A stretch of 64,000 nucleotides of DNA, taken from NCBI RefSeq assembly GCF_002368035.1, contig NZ_AP018222.1, forward strand, positions 5,369,171 to 5,433,170. The letters are read 5' to 3'. The notes beneath the pieces were generated by a model. That model saw nothing but the letters and a program-made list of their open reading frames with translations, made no database searches and had not been told where the DNA came from. A program made the position numbers and the translations under genes. This DNA comes from Nostoc linckia NIES-25 (lineage in GTDB: Bacteria; Cyanobacteriota; Cyanobacteriia; Cyanobacteriales; Nostocaceae). Shown piece by piece: positions 16,353-24,975 of this stretch. Every line of letters starts with the position of its first letter. Position 1 is the first letter of the stretch.

Positions 16353-17595
16353 TCTGGCGTACTTTATTGGCTATGAAGCCCAAAAGCATCAGACCGAGTA
16401 CAAATACTAAGCCCCAGCTAAAGGTACCCATAATTGCAACGACGAGAATCAAGGTAAAGCCACCAACTAGTTTCTGCCACCATTTTCGAGTGAGTTTGAG
16501 GTAGGCAAAGACGCTTAAGGCATTCACCGCGAAAAAGCCTTGCCCTGCTAACCCGAATAGAAGGCTCAAAGGGAGTATACCTAAAAAATTTAGTATGGTA
16601 GCGATCGCAAAAGCAAACATTGTCCAAGCAACTGCTACACGGGGTATTTGAGAACGCGGTTCAATTTGGCTCAGCCACTGTGGTAGTAATCCCTCACGCG
16701 CAGAAGCAAACACCAAACGAGACGATGCCCAACTTCCCCCAATCAGATTTGTGGTAACTATCGCCACTCCAATGAGGGCAACTATCTGACCGCTTGTCTT
16801 TCCAAATATGGAGGCCAGCATCGCCACGATCGGTGCAGTTGTCAAGCTCGTGTCGTTAGGTGATAGGGTAAACTGGACAGCGAGAGCAATTGTGATGTAA
16901 AGTGCCACAACAATAATAAAGCTCACACCAACAGCCACAGGAAAATCTCGCTTGGGATTGCGGTATTCTTCAGATGTGAATGACAGCATCTCAAAGCCAG
17001 TGAAAGCAAAAAAAAGAGTTGCTAAAACAGGAAACGTGGCATTCAACTCTACTAGAGGAACGATACCTGTACCTACATTTATATCGCCAAATACTAGCGT
17101 AGCAATAGCCGCACTGGCTACCAGTCCGACGAGGAAGAAAGCTAAAAACTGCTGAACGCGACCCGATATCCTTACGCCCTGGTAATTTACATAACCTGCG
17201 AAACTAATGATTGCCAGCGACGCAAACAGCGTACTCAATCGTCCTCCCCCTACTGCTGCTGCAAAGTAGTTTCCGCCGGTCACTGCGATTGCTGGGCCAC
17301 CCATCAAGAATGTACCCAATAGTAAGGCTTCGGTAGCTGCGGCGATCGGTCGTGAGAATGCTGCTTGCACAAATCCAGCAACACCCCCAGCACTGGGAAA
17401 ATTTGCACCTAAGTAGGCAAAGATTACAAGCAATGGCACAACCAACAAAGCGTTCAAGAGCCAAGCGTAAACAGCAGCGCCACCGACTTGTTGATAAGCA
17501 ATACCAGGCAGCACAAGCAAACCACTACCGACGACAGTAGTAATAGCTAAACCAATAGCCTGACCAACTGTCAATGTTTTTGCCAGCCCAGTCAT
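16327..17595 (-). CDS. APC-family amino acid permease
   Basis: A 422-residue membrane protein with about 11-12 hydrophobic segments. The first helix carries the APC signature (AIGLAITTVVGSGLLVLPG), and FFAFTGFEMLSFTSEEYRNPKRDFP is the conserved helix 6 to loop region. It resembles the YjeH/amino acid transporter branch. The RBS is strong (AGGAGGAGA just before the ATG). It lies between the alpha/beta hydrolase and the M24 enzyme in the same orientation. In context it could import arginine or an intermediate, or export the product of the SznE/SznF-like steps; direction and substrate are not visible in the sequence. Confidence 0.88.
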   Translation of the reverse strand: MTGLAKTLTVGQAIGLAITTVVGSGLLVLPGIAYQQVGGAAVYAWLLNALLVVPLLVIFAYLGANFPSAGGVAGFVQAAFSRPIAAATEALLLGTFLMGGPAIAVTGGNYFAAAVGGGRLSTLFASLAIISFAGYVNYQGVRISGRVQQFLAFFLVGLVASAAIATLVFGDINVGTGIVPLVELNATFPVLATLFFAFTGFEMLSFTSEEYRNPKRDFPVAVGVSFIIVVALYITIALAVQFTLSPNDTSLTTAPIVAMLASIFGKTSGQIVALIGVAIVTTNLIGGSWASSRLVFASAREGLLPQWLSQIEPRSQIPRVAVAWTMFAFAIATILNFLGILPLSLLFGLAGQGFFAVNALSVFAYLKLTRKWWQKLVGGFTLILVVAIMGTFSWGLVFVLGLMLLGFIANKVRQNVISSRAK

Positions 17596-17684
17596 TTTAT
17601 TCTCCTCCTTTTCAATCTCTTAATGTTCGTATCCCAATACGCTTGGGTTAAGCTTTTCTCTCCCCTTCCCTAATACCCGTGCCT

Positions 17685-18665
17685 TTATTTTTGTACCAAA
17701 AAATTATTTACAGCATCTCCAAACTCTATGGGTAACTGATGATGAAAACCATGAGCGGAGTCTGGGTAAATCATTAATTGCGCCTGAGGAATTTCACGTT
17801 CCAATACATAAGAGTTTTGTATTGGTAGTGCAATATCATACCTTCCTGTAGCAATCAGAATAGGTTGTTGTATTAGTTTTAGTTTGTTGAAATAGTTTTC
17901 TTTGTTCTCAAACCAGCCAATGGCGGCAGAAAACTGTGTTTTCCAACTATCCGTATTTACGAGTGGCTCAATATCTGTTGTTCTCTTTTTGATTCTTTGC
18001 AGAGATTCTAAACCTAGTTTCCTACTATTGCTAGAGTTAGCAAAGAACATCTTTAAATGATCCTCATCCGTATAATTTTCTTTGACAGCAATATCTTTAA
18101 ATGCTTGAGATACAGGTACAAATTCCGGATTTCCAGGTGGTGTAGATGCTACTAAAACCACGCGACGTATGAGTTTTGGATATTTAATAGCCATCGTCTG
18201 AGCCACCATTCCACCAAGCGACCAACCGAGAATATCTACTTGTTCGTATCCCAGCGCTTTTATGAAATGTTCTGCATCAACAGCCATGTCTGTGATTGTA
18301 GAAGCAACTTTTCCATTGGAGGAACTAATGCCCGTATTGTTGAAGAGAATCACTTGATGGTTTTGTGCTAGACGTTCCAAAAATAAAGGATCCCAGTCAT
18401 CCATCGTACCTCTGAGTCTTTGAATGAGCAGTAGTGGACGACCGGTGCCGAGTATTCGATACGCAAAATTATGTCCATCACTCTTTACATAAAGTGTGGG
18501 AATATCTGTTGCAGATAATTCATTTTTGGTGACATTCTTCACAAAAGGTCTGGGAATATCTGTTGCAGACACCTGATTTTTAGGAGCATTAACAATCATA
18601 AAACTTGCCAATATTCCCACTACAAAAAAGGCTAACAAAGATTTTCGCAAATTAAATATTTGCAT
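17685..18665 (-). CDS. Exported alpha/beta hydrolase in the szn-like cluster
   Basis: About 326 residues from the ATG at 18665, which has AGGAG four bases upstream; a longer frame from 18731 is less likely. The N-terminus is a signal peptide or anchor (NLRKSLLAFFVVGILASF). The alpha/beta hydrolase fold is clear: nucleophile elbow GWSLGG, later GRYDIALP (Asp) and DSAHGFHH (His). A short imperfect duplication (SATDIPRPFVK / SATDIPTLYVK) lies between the signal sequence and the catalytic domain. It sits between the Rieske gene (119-base gap) and the permease (89 bases). It could hydrolyse an ester or amide of the pathway product outside the cytoplasm; the substrate is unknown. Confidence 0.85.
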   Translation of the reverse strand: MQIFNLRKSLLAFFVVGILASFMIVNAPKNQVSATDIPRPFVKNVTKNELSATDIPTLYVKSDGHNFAYRILGTGRPLLLIQRLRGTMDDWDPLFLERLAQNHQVILFNNTGISSSNGKVASTITDMAVDAEHFIKALGYEQVDILGWSLGGMVAQTMAIKYPKLIRRVVLVASTPPGNPEFVPVSQAFKDIAVKENYTDEDHLKMFFANSSNSRKLGLESLQRIKKRTTDIEPLVNTDSWKTQFSAAIGWFENKENYFNKLKLIQQPILIATGRYDIALPIQNSYVLEREIPQAQLMIYPDSAHGFHHQLPIEFGDAVNNFLVQK

Positions 18666-18784
18666 AATACTCCTGCAAAATGTTGGCATACATTTAGTTT
18701 TGTTGCTGCTAGAAATTGTAATATCGCGCATTTAAATTGCTGGAATTGGGCGGGCTTTTCGGCCCACCCTCACAAGACTTTGAG

Positions 18785-19159
18785 TTAGCTATTTACAGTA
18801 CGACAACTTTCAGCTTGTCCTTCATTGCAACCAATCTCTGGAGTCACCAAAATGTGACGGTGTTTGAACACAATCGGTGTTGACTCTGCTTTAGGTATAA
18901 CGGCTATTGCAAGATTATGACGCCAGATTAAGGGCATAGCAAGTTGCTGTAAGCGTAGAACAGAAACAGCCGAGTTATGCCAAGGGCAAACGATCGCACT
19001 TTTTTGACAATTAAAGTACCCTAGATGAAGCGGCCCACCTCGATGAGGACAATTATCTGTCACTAAGAATGTGCGATTGTCCAAGGAGATGAGGAAGAAA
19101 CGGCGATCGCCATGAATCAGAAAATTTGATTGCTGGGGATCGAATTTTATGACAGGCAT
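18785..19159 (-). CDS. Rieske [2Fe-2S] ferredoxin-like protein
   Basis: About 124 residues from the ATG at 19159 (GGAG about ten bases upstream). The Rieske cluster-binding boxes are present: CPHRGG and CPWHN (Cys-X-His ... Cys-X2-His). Its size and the lack of an oxygenase domain indicate a stand-alone Rieske ferredoxin that carries electrons. The start overlaps the 3' end of the HDO-cupin gene by 13 bases, so the two are translationally linked. HDO enzymes need electrons to re-reduce their diiron site, so I infer this protein is the dedicated donor for its neighbour. The C-terminal part after CPWHN lacks the usual dense GPP loop, so divergence is noted. Confidence 0.85.
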   Translation of the reverse strand: MPVIKFDPQQSNFLIHGDRRFFLISLDNRTFLVTDNCPHRGGPLHLGYFNCQKSAIVCPWHNSAVSVLRLQQLAMPLIWRHNLAIAVIPKAESTPIVFKHRHILVTPEIGCNEGQAESCRTVNS

Positions 19160-20586
19160 TTTTGATAGTCTCCGATTGAATAGATGTTGTACACACATTC
19201 TTCGGATTCAATGATCGCTCCGTGGAGTCGATTGTGCTGAATAATCGTGCCTTCGCCAGCATTGAGTATTGTATAGCGATCGTCACCAGTAACGAACTTC
19301 ATCACACCAGACTCGATGTAACAAAGCTCATCACCATCATGAACGTGAGTAACTGACAATTCACCGCGAGGCTCAATAAACTGCTGCATCTTCGGATTGA
19401 TGCTACCATCTTGAATTTTCTTATAGACCGGTAATGCTAAGGCTTTGTACTTCAGTCCGTCGTCAGCCCAATGCACCTGGTCGATAAAATCGCGATCGGC
19501 AATTTCGGATATGAGCTTGGCTTCCTCGAAACCCCGCAAAATATCAGGAATTATTCCTTCGCCATAACTGGCGATCGCTGGTTTAATCAGTTTTTCCAGC
19601 ACCATTCGACTGTGATGGCGATCGATATGGACATGTTCTAGAAAATAACGGTTGTTAATGGTTGAACCAAATATTTTCTTCATTGTTTTAGCAGCTAGTT
19701 CGCAGAATTTGATGAAAGTGGTTTCTGCGTAAAAAATAGCTCCTAAATAGCGGAAGAATTTTGAATGGTCAGTGCAGATATAATTAAAGTAATTATTTAA
19801 CATCAGTGAAGATGTTAAATAGAACTGCCAATAACTATGTGGTGTTGATTGTAAACCAACGCTAAGAAGTGTTTCTTCAAATAACTTACTATGCTTTGTC
19901 TGATGAACACCGTAGCCGTATTCATCAATCACAACCTTAAATAGCTCTGATTGTAGAGAGCCATAGGAACCCAAAATATTCCTAGACATTGCTGAAGATT
20001 CTACTAGGAAGTCCCCAGCTAATTGGATCAAAAAGGTTTTGACAGCATGGACTGGATCTGTGGAACCCTCGATGGTTTCCATTACCAAATTAGTTTGTGT
20101 GTTCTTGACAGTTTCAATATATTCTTGGAAATATTCCTCAACAGCAGCAGTACTCCAATTACCAGTCACAGATATTTCGCTATCAAGGAATGAGAAAATG
20201 TAGCGTTCTAACCAAGGTCGGATAATGTGCCCCAAAGTCATAATTTTGGGGTCATAAAATTTTTCAAAATCTTCGCGTTTCTGAACAAAATCATGTTTTG
20301 GCAAGAATACAAAATTGCTTTCATACACAGTTAGCAATGTTCGATTAGCAGTCAAGCTATTGTAAGTCAGCAAATTATTTCGAGTTAGAGGTTTTGAAAA
20401 GTCCAAATGATGAAAAATATGCGGCCGCAAGGTTCGACGATAAGGATTGTCTTCCAGCAACCATTCCTCTGTATCCTTAAAGAGATTGCATTTGCCATAT
20501 TCAATTAAACATGATTTAAAAAAATCATAGTCGCTAATGTTTAGAGCAGCAGAGGTTTCTTGTGAAAATCGAGTTTTTGTTTGCAT
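19147..20586 (-). CDS. SznF-like HDO-cupin N-oxygenase / N-nitrosating enzyme
   Basis: A 479-residue, three-part protein: a helical N-terminal region (1-~150), a heme-oxygenase-like diiron (HDO) domain (~155-340) and a C-terminal cupin (~400-475). The SznF ligands I remember are E189, E215, H225, E281, H311, D315 and H318 (diiron) and H407, H409 and H448 (cupin). Here E196, E222, H232, E288, H318, D322, H325, H414, H416 and H455 occupy those places, all shifted by exactly seven. SznF hydroxylates N-omega-methyl-arginine twice and its cupin iron rearranges the product into an N-nitrosourea. The preceding gene encodes a PRMT-like protein that could supply methylarginine. Loss of part of this chemistry, stopping at N-hydroxylation, is possible, but no ligand is missing. 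Confidence 0.88.
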   Translation of the reverse strand: MQTKTRFSQETSAALNISDYDFFKSCLIEYGKCNLFKDTEEWLLEDNPYRRTLRPHIFHHLDFSKPLTRNNLLTYNSLTANRTLLTVYESNFVFLPKHDFVQKREDFEKFYDPKIMTLGHIIRPWLERYIFSFLDSEISVTGNWSTAAVEEYFQEYIETVKNTQTNLVMETIEGSTDPVHAVKTFLIQLAGDFLVESSAMSRNILGSYGSLQSELFKVVIDEYGYGVHQTKHSKLFEETLLSVGLQSTPHSYWQFYLTSSLMLNNYFNYICTDHSKFFRYLGAIFYAETTFIKFCELAAKTMKKIFGSTINNRYFLEHVHIDRHHSRMVLEKLIKPAIASYGEGIIPDILRGFEEAKLISEIADRDFIDQVHWADDGLKYKALALPVYKKIQDGSINPKMQQFIEPRGELSVTHVHDGDELCYIESGVMKFVTGDDRYTILNAGEGTIIQHNRLHGAIIESEECVYNIYSIGDYQKCLS

Positions 20587-20718
20587 GATGTACCTAACCT
20601 ACTTAATCTCAAGAGAAATCACTAACAGTTTCGTTGACTTAAAAAACAAGGAAGTCAGAGGATATTTTAAAAGTTGAAGTCATTCAAAATGCGATCCAAA
20701 TAATCGCTATATAGATAA

Positions 20719-20752
20719 CAGCCTCCAAGATTTTGCGCTCCCAAGGAGGCTG
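20719..20752. other. Hairpin in the methyltransferase-HDO intergenic gap
   Basis: CAGCCTCC and GGAGGCTG form a perfect 8-bp stem with an 18-base loop, in the 222-base gap between the two key genes of the cluster. On the coding strand no long T-run follows, so an attenuator or RNA-processing element is as likely as a terminator. Confidence 0.5.
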
Positions 20753-20808
20753 GGATCTTAATTTTGGGCTTCACCCTGGTAGCTTGGTTTTATAAAATTA
20801 TTCCTCTT

Positions 20809-21894
20809 TTAAAACTTCCTCTTATTTTTCAGCACTTTGTTCATCTGAAAATCGATATTGGTATCACTTTGCCGAACCGTTAATTTCAACAGTTCCCCCT
20901 GTTCAACAATCATCGGTTTTTCAAAACATTGTACTGCTTGCATCCAGTGTGATTTTTCGTTATCTACTGCATTGGTCAAAATAACTCCATTACCTAAATC
21001 TAACTCAAACCAAAAAACAACACCATGAACAGTTCCCTTGTGTTCAGCTTCTACAGATATTTCTTTCTGACGCGATTTCAGAGGATCGACTCGGAAATCG
21101 AATTCAAATGCTGTAGTGGGTTTACTTAACAAGCGATGCGGCCAAATCCACAGCCGAACTGGGAAATACCCGGCTGTAGAGAAGATATTGAATGGCGAAA
21201 CATCAAAATCAGCTGCCTCGGATGCAAAATTCAGATTATGTACTAAACTGCTCTCTAACAAGCTAAACTTAACCACTGCTTTAGCTGGAATAATCCTTGC
21301 ATCTGGAGTCAACAATGCTTGCCGAGCGTGACGAATGGTTGGCAATATACCTTCACCAACAAGCCCACAATCAACAGTTTCAGTGATTAAAACATCAGCT
21401 CGTTTAGCTAAATCTAGACCAACGACAAGATTATCTGACTTTTTCGGGACAATTTTAATCCGGTCTTCAAATCCATTGATACCAATAATTTTATTAGCTA
21501 TGTGTGCGATTGGTTGCATCATTTCACAGGATGTCACATAACTAGCTCCATGACGAGCAGCCATCATCGCCAATAATCCCGAACCTGCTCCAATATCTAG
21601 CACTGTGCAATTTGGACGCACAACGTGTTTGATGGCAGCTTCAAATGCTTTATTACGTTCCACGTCATTGAGCATGGCAAAGTGCCAGCGTGGAATTAGC
21701 TTCCGATAAACCTGACTGAACCCAAGATGCAAATTTATCTTCGATTTATCAAAGGCCAGAATCTTTTCCATATCCTCCGACATTTGCTGTAAGAGGGCAA
21801 GAGGTATCAGGCTCTGTTGTTGTAGCTGCAATGTATCAAAGGTTTCTATTTCTAAATCGAGTTTTTGGTCTTTTTTGACAAAAGATAAAGTCAT
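20809..21894 (-). CDS. SznE-like protein arginine methyltransferase-type enzyme (likely arginine N-methyltransferase)
   Basis: A 361-residue protein with a class I methyltransferase fold of the PRMT type. Motif I is VLDIGAGSGLLA (98-109), E124 is the ribose-binding acid, and the PRMT double-E loop is ETVDCGLVGE (E172 and E181), followed by LLTPDARIIPAKA. The double-E loop binds the guanidinium group of arginine and resembles PRMT7-type enzymes. In streptozotocin biosynthesis SznE is a PRMT-like enzyme that makes N-omega-methyl-L-arginine for SznF; here the next gene is SznF-like. AGGAGG nine bases before ATG supports the start. First gene of the six-gene minus-strand cluster. A protein-modifying PRMT role is possible but rare in bacteria. 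Confidence 0.87.
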   Translation of the reverse strand: MTLSFVKKDQKLDLEIETFDTLQLQQQSLIPLALLQQMSEDMEKILAFDKSKINLHLGFSQVYRKLIPRWHFAMLNDVERNKAFEAAIKHVVRPNCTVLDIGAGSGLLAMMAARHGASYVTSCEMMQPIAHIANKIIGINGFEDRIKIVPKKSDNLVVGLDLAKRADVLITETVDCGLVGEGILPTIRHARQALLTPDARIIPAKAVVKFSLLESSLVHNLNFASEAADFDVSPFNIFSTAGYFPVRLWIWPHRLLSKPTTAFEFDFRVDPLKSRQKEISVEAEHKGTVHGVVFWFELDLGNGVILTNAVDNEKSHWMQAVQCFEKPMIVEQGELLKLTVRQSDTNIDFQMNKVLKNKRKF

Positions 21895-22377
21895 ATCGTT
21901 TGACCTCCTAATTAAAGTTGTTATAGGTAATGTGATTTAACAAAACGGAATTCAGAGCAAAGCCGCAGATGTTTCCGTTACTTTAGTCAGAACTCTCTTG
22001 CTTGTACTGTATGTAACTCGCGGATTGAGTAGCGATTCGCTGTGTCCGAGAGCCTCTGAATAGACGAGTTTAAGTCCACTGCGAAATTTTCAATTCGCTG
22101 GTTTACGATTAGTGGGAGATTTAGACCCGCCACTAAATGATTGTGAATTCTGTATTCTTCTTCAAGCACTCTTGAAAAATAAAATCTCAGATACTTGTAC
22201 TTTTAGGGAGCAAGTGTGCGATGGATAGGAGCGATCGCAACTATCTAACAGTATTGCTATTACTCCCTCAAATGCCAGATTTGGCAGAGATGATGCGTGA
22301 ATATGGTGCAATACCCACTCTGGTTAATTCCCAAAAATTCTTCAAACTTGTCTATACTTAGTCGTCAACTTCTAGTA
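21895..22377. other. Upstream region of the szn-like cluster
   Basis: About 480 bases between the RTX gene and the cluster. It must contain the cluster promoter; AGGAGG (complement at 21904-21909) is the RBS of the methyltransferase gene. A 60-codon frame with a GTG start (22169 down to 21987, minus strand) has no RBS and no family I recognise; I do not call it. No operator palindrome is convincing. Confidence 0.45.
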
Positions 22378-24975
22378 TTACAGGACTTGAGTGCTGGAGT
22401 AGTTGAAGGAAAGAGTATAGTTGGTGGGGTCGCCATTAACCTGATAAGCTTGCAAAAAGTAGTTACCAGGAGTATCTACTCGAATACTATCAGTCTGAGT
22501 ACCAGGATTTGTAGACCCTAAAATTACATCGTTTTTATCTACGATGCGATTTCCGTTACGGTCTGCAATCAATCGGATATCGACATTGCCGTCTACCGGA
22601 TTCAGGACAATATCGGTAGCTTCAAAACTGTCAACAGAGAAAGCAAAGATATCAGAAGTGTCATTGTTGCTGATGTTAGCGTTGATGGTGAGACTGCTGG
22701 ATAGGTTTCCGAGAGGGATTTCATTCAACAGCAGATTACTGGGATTGGCAGTAGACAAGGATAAACGGTAAGAAACATCACCTAAACTATCTTGAGCAGA
22801 ACGGCTAACTTCCGCAAAATATGTGCCTGGAAATAAATCGCTAACATTGATTGAGTCATCTACATTGGTTCTGCGAGCACCAATTGAGACAAACACATCA
22901 TCCGTGTCTGGTTCAAATGTCTCATCACCATCGTCTCGAAAAAGTCGGACATTAGCATTATCCCCTGCACTGATATTAGTCAGAGCTAGGTTAATATTAC
23001 CAAGAGTTTTAGTATCGAACACATAGATGTCTTTCGGATCTGTTGAAGTCAAAACACCATCGCGGGCAACAGGGTTTTTTCCCAGTTTGCCGAGACTTAT
23101 GAGATCCTTTTTTTCTCCCTTAGTCGGTACAGCGCCAGGTGTGGTGAAATAGTCAAAAGCAAGATTATATTTGGTCGAGTCAGCACCAGCTTGATAAACT
23201 TGCAGTAAGTAATTACCAGCAGCATCTACTCGAATATTATCAGTCAGAGTACCTGGATTTGTAGAACTCAGGAGTACATCCCCTGGGTCAACGATGCCAT
23301 TTCCATCCACATCTTGAATCAGTCGGATATCAGCATTACCACCTTGTGGAGTCAAATTTATGTTGGTTCCTTCAAACTTATCCAGAGAGAATGCATAAAC
23401 ATCAGCAGTATCACTATTGCCTACATTGCCAACGAAAGTTTGACTAGCTGATAAATTTCCAACGCGGAATTCAATGGGTAGAAGGTTGCTAACACCAGTA
23501 TTAGACAAGGATAAACGGTAAGAGGCGTCACCGAAACTGCCTAGATCGAAACGACTGACTTCTACAAAATAAGTCCCTGCTGCTTGATTGGCTACGGTAA
23601 TTGAGTCATCCTGATTACCTGGCCGAGGGCCTGCTGAAATGTATGCATCACCTGATGTTGGCTCAAAAATACCGTCACCGTCGTCTCGAAACAGTTGGAT
23701 GTCGATATCATCGCCAGCAGTAATATTGGTCAAAGCGAGGTTGATATTACCAAGACTTGTGGTATTGAATACAAAAACGTCACTAGAGTCTGTTCCGGTG
23801 AGAGTGCCATTGCGGATAATAGGGGTATTACTCAAATTACTCAGAGTAATAGGAGGTTTGACAAAAGTGAATTGGTCTAGATTAGTCAAGCTAACATCAG
23901 AAGATGATATACCCTGTAAAATAGCAATTAGTTCTTGTGTGGAAGAATCGTTAAAAAATATTGCTGTACCAGATGGTAGTCCCGTGGGAGACGAACCTAA
24001 AGAATAATTCCTAGATGAACCTGACAATTGGATTTTGTCTACTCCACGATTGAGGTTGTTGTTAACCAATCCAAAGTCCGTAATCAGCGCGTAGTCTTCA
24101 GTTCCTAAAGATTTCGTATCGCCGTTATCGTAAAAAACAATATTCTTATTATTTAATACCTGCCCCAGAACAAATATGTCGTCATTTTGATTTCCTGTAA
24201 GGGAATCAATCTCACCTCTACCAAAATTTAAATTTGGCAAAAAAGGATCGACGCCAATCAAACGGTCGTTACCTAGACCACCAGATAAAGAGTCGTTGTT
24301 AGCGCCACCAATCACAACGTCGTTACCAAGATTACCTGCAACAACGTCATTACCAGCACCACCAAAAACGGTATCGTCACCACTTCCACCATCGAGAATA
24401 TCATTCCCGATATCTCCGTTTAGTTGGTCATTGCCGTTTTCACCAAACAGTTGGTCGTTACCATTACCGCCAAACAATTTATCATCTCCTAGACCTCCTC
24501 TAAGGGTGTCGTTTCCCGATCCTTCATTAGTAGTAAAGTCGCCAATGATAGTATCATTTCCATCATCACCTAAGAGGTTATCATCACCGTCTTCACCGAT
24601 AATAATGTCGCTACCTGCACCACCAGCAACCGTGTCATTTCCTACACCACCGATTAAAAGGTCATTTCCTGCATCTCCATTAACTAGATCCTCACCAGTT
24701 CCTGCAAGAACGAGGTCATCACCATTACCTCCGTTGGCTGTATCATTCCCACTAAGAAGCACGATGCTGTCATTACCAGCTAGTCCGGAAATTTCGTCTG
24801 GATTATTAGTTCCTAGAAGCGAATCATTGTCGGATGTGCCAACTACGGTGTTTGTTGGAGTGGTGATTTCTGTGAGGGTCTTGACTTGGTTTGTTGTCGA
24901 ACTAGATTTTGATGCTTGAAGTCCTTGTTGCTCTAATTCCAGAGCAATTTCTAATCGAGATTTTACCTTTGCCAT
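22378..24975 (-). CDS. RTX (haemolysin-type) calcium-binding protein with PPC-like domains
   Basis: An 865-residue acidic protein. Residues about 50-260 are tandem nonapeptide repeats of the type GGxGNDxLx, which form a calcium-binding beta-roll; such proteins are usually exported by type I secretion without a classical signal peptide. A non-repeat segment (about 265-375) follows. Then there are two duplicated ~240-residue blocks, each with two pre-peptidase C-terminal (PPC)-like modules, recognisable by FxxDGDGxFEP and GTYFVEVSR or GNYLLQVYQ strings. The RBS AAGGAAAAAT before the ATG supports the start. Likely a surface or released protein. No protease or lipase domain is visible. It precedes the szn-like cluster on the same strand but about 480 bases separate them. 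Confidence 0.87.
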   Translation of the reverse strand: MAKVKSRLEIALELEQQGLQASKSSSTTNQVKTLTEITTPTNTVVGTSDNDSLLGTNNPDEISGLAGNDSIVLLSGNDTANGGNGDDLVLAGTGEDLVNGDAGNDLLIGGVGNDTVAGGAGSDIIIGEDGDDNLLGDDGNDTIIGDFTTNEGSGNDTLRGGLGDDKLFGGNGNDQLFGENGNDQLNGDIGNDILDGGSGDDTVFGGAGNDVVAGNLGNDVVIGGANNDSLSGGLGNDRLIGVDPFLPNLNFGRGEIDSLTGNQNDDIFVLGQVLNNKNIVFYDNGDTKSLGTEDYALITDFGLVNNNLNRGVDKIQLSGSSRNYSLGSSPTGLPSGTAIFFNDSSTQELIAILQGISSSDVSLTNLDQFTFVKPPITLSNLSNTPIIRNGTLTGTDSSDVFVFNTTSLGNINLALTNITAGDDIDIQLFRDDGDGIFEPTSGDAYISAGPRPGNQDDSITVANQAAGTYFVEVSRFDLGSFGDASYRLSLSNTGVSNLLPIEFRVGNLSASQTFVGNVGNSDTADVYAFSLDKFEGTNINLTPQGGNADIRLIQDVDGNGIVDPGDVLLSSTNPGTLTDNIRVDAAGNYLLQVYQAGADSTKYNLAFDYFTTPGAVPTKGEKKDLISLGKLGKNPVARDGVLTSTDPKDIYVFDTKTLGNINLALTNISAGDNANVRLFRDDGDETFEPDTDDVFVSIGARRTNVDDSINVSDLFPGTYFAEVSRSAQDSLGDVSYRLSLSTANPSNLLLNEIPLGNLSSSLTINANISNNDTSDIFAFSVDSFEATDIVLNPVDGNVDIRLIADRNGNRIVDKNDVILGSTNPGTQTDSIRVDTPGNYFLQAYQVNGDPTNYTLSFNYSSTQVL

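Noticed and set aside
21987..22169. A 60-codon minus-strand frame upstream of the szn-like cluster, considered as a precursor peptide
   Set aside because: GTG start without RBS, no leader/core pattern, no modifying-enzyme logic. SznF-type pathways start from free arginine.
24296..24919. A 207-codon plus-strand frame opposite the RTX repeats
   Set aside because: A shadow of the regular RTX codons; Ser/Pro-rich low complexity, no RBS, as also at 49596-50105 and 50568-51188 opposite the adhesin.
22378..24975. The RTX protein as part of the szn-like cluster
   Set aside because: Same strand, but 480 bases away, with its own RBS and no plausible biosynthetic role.
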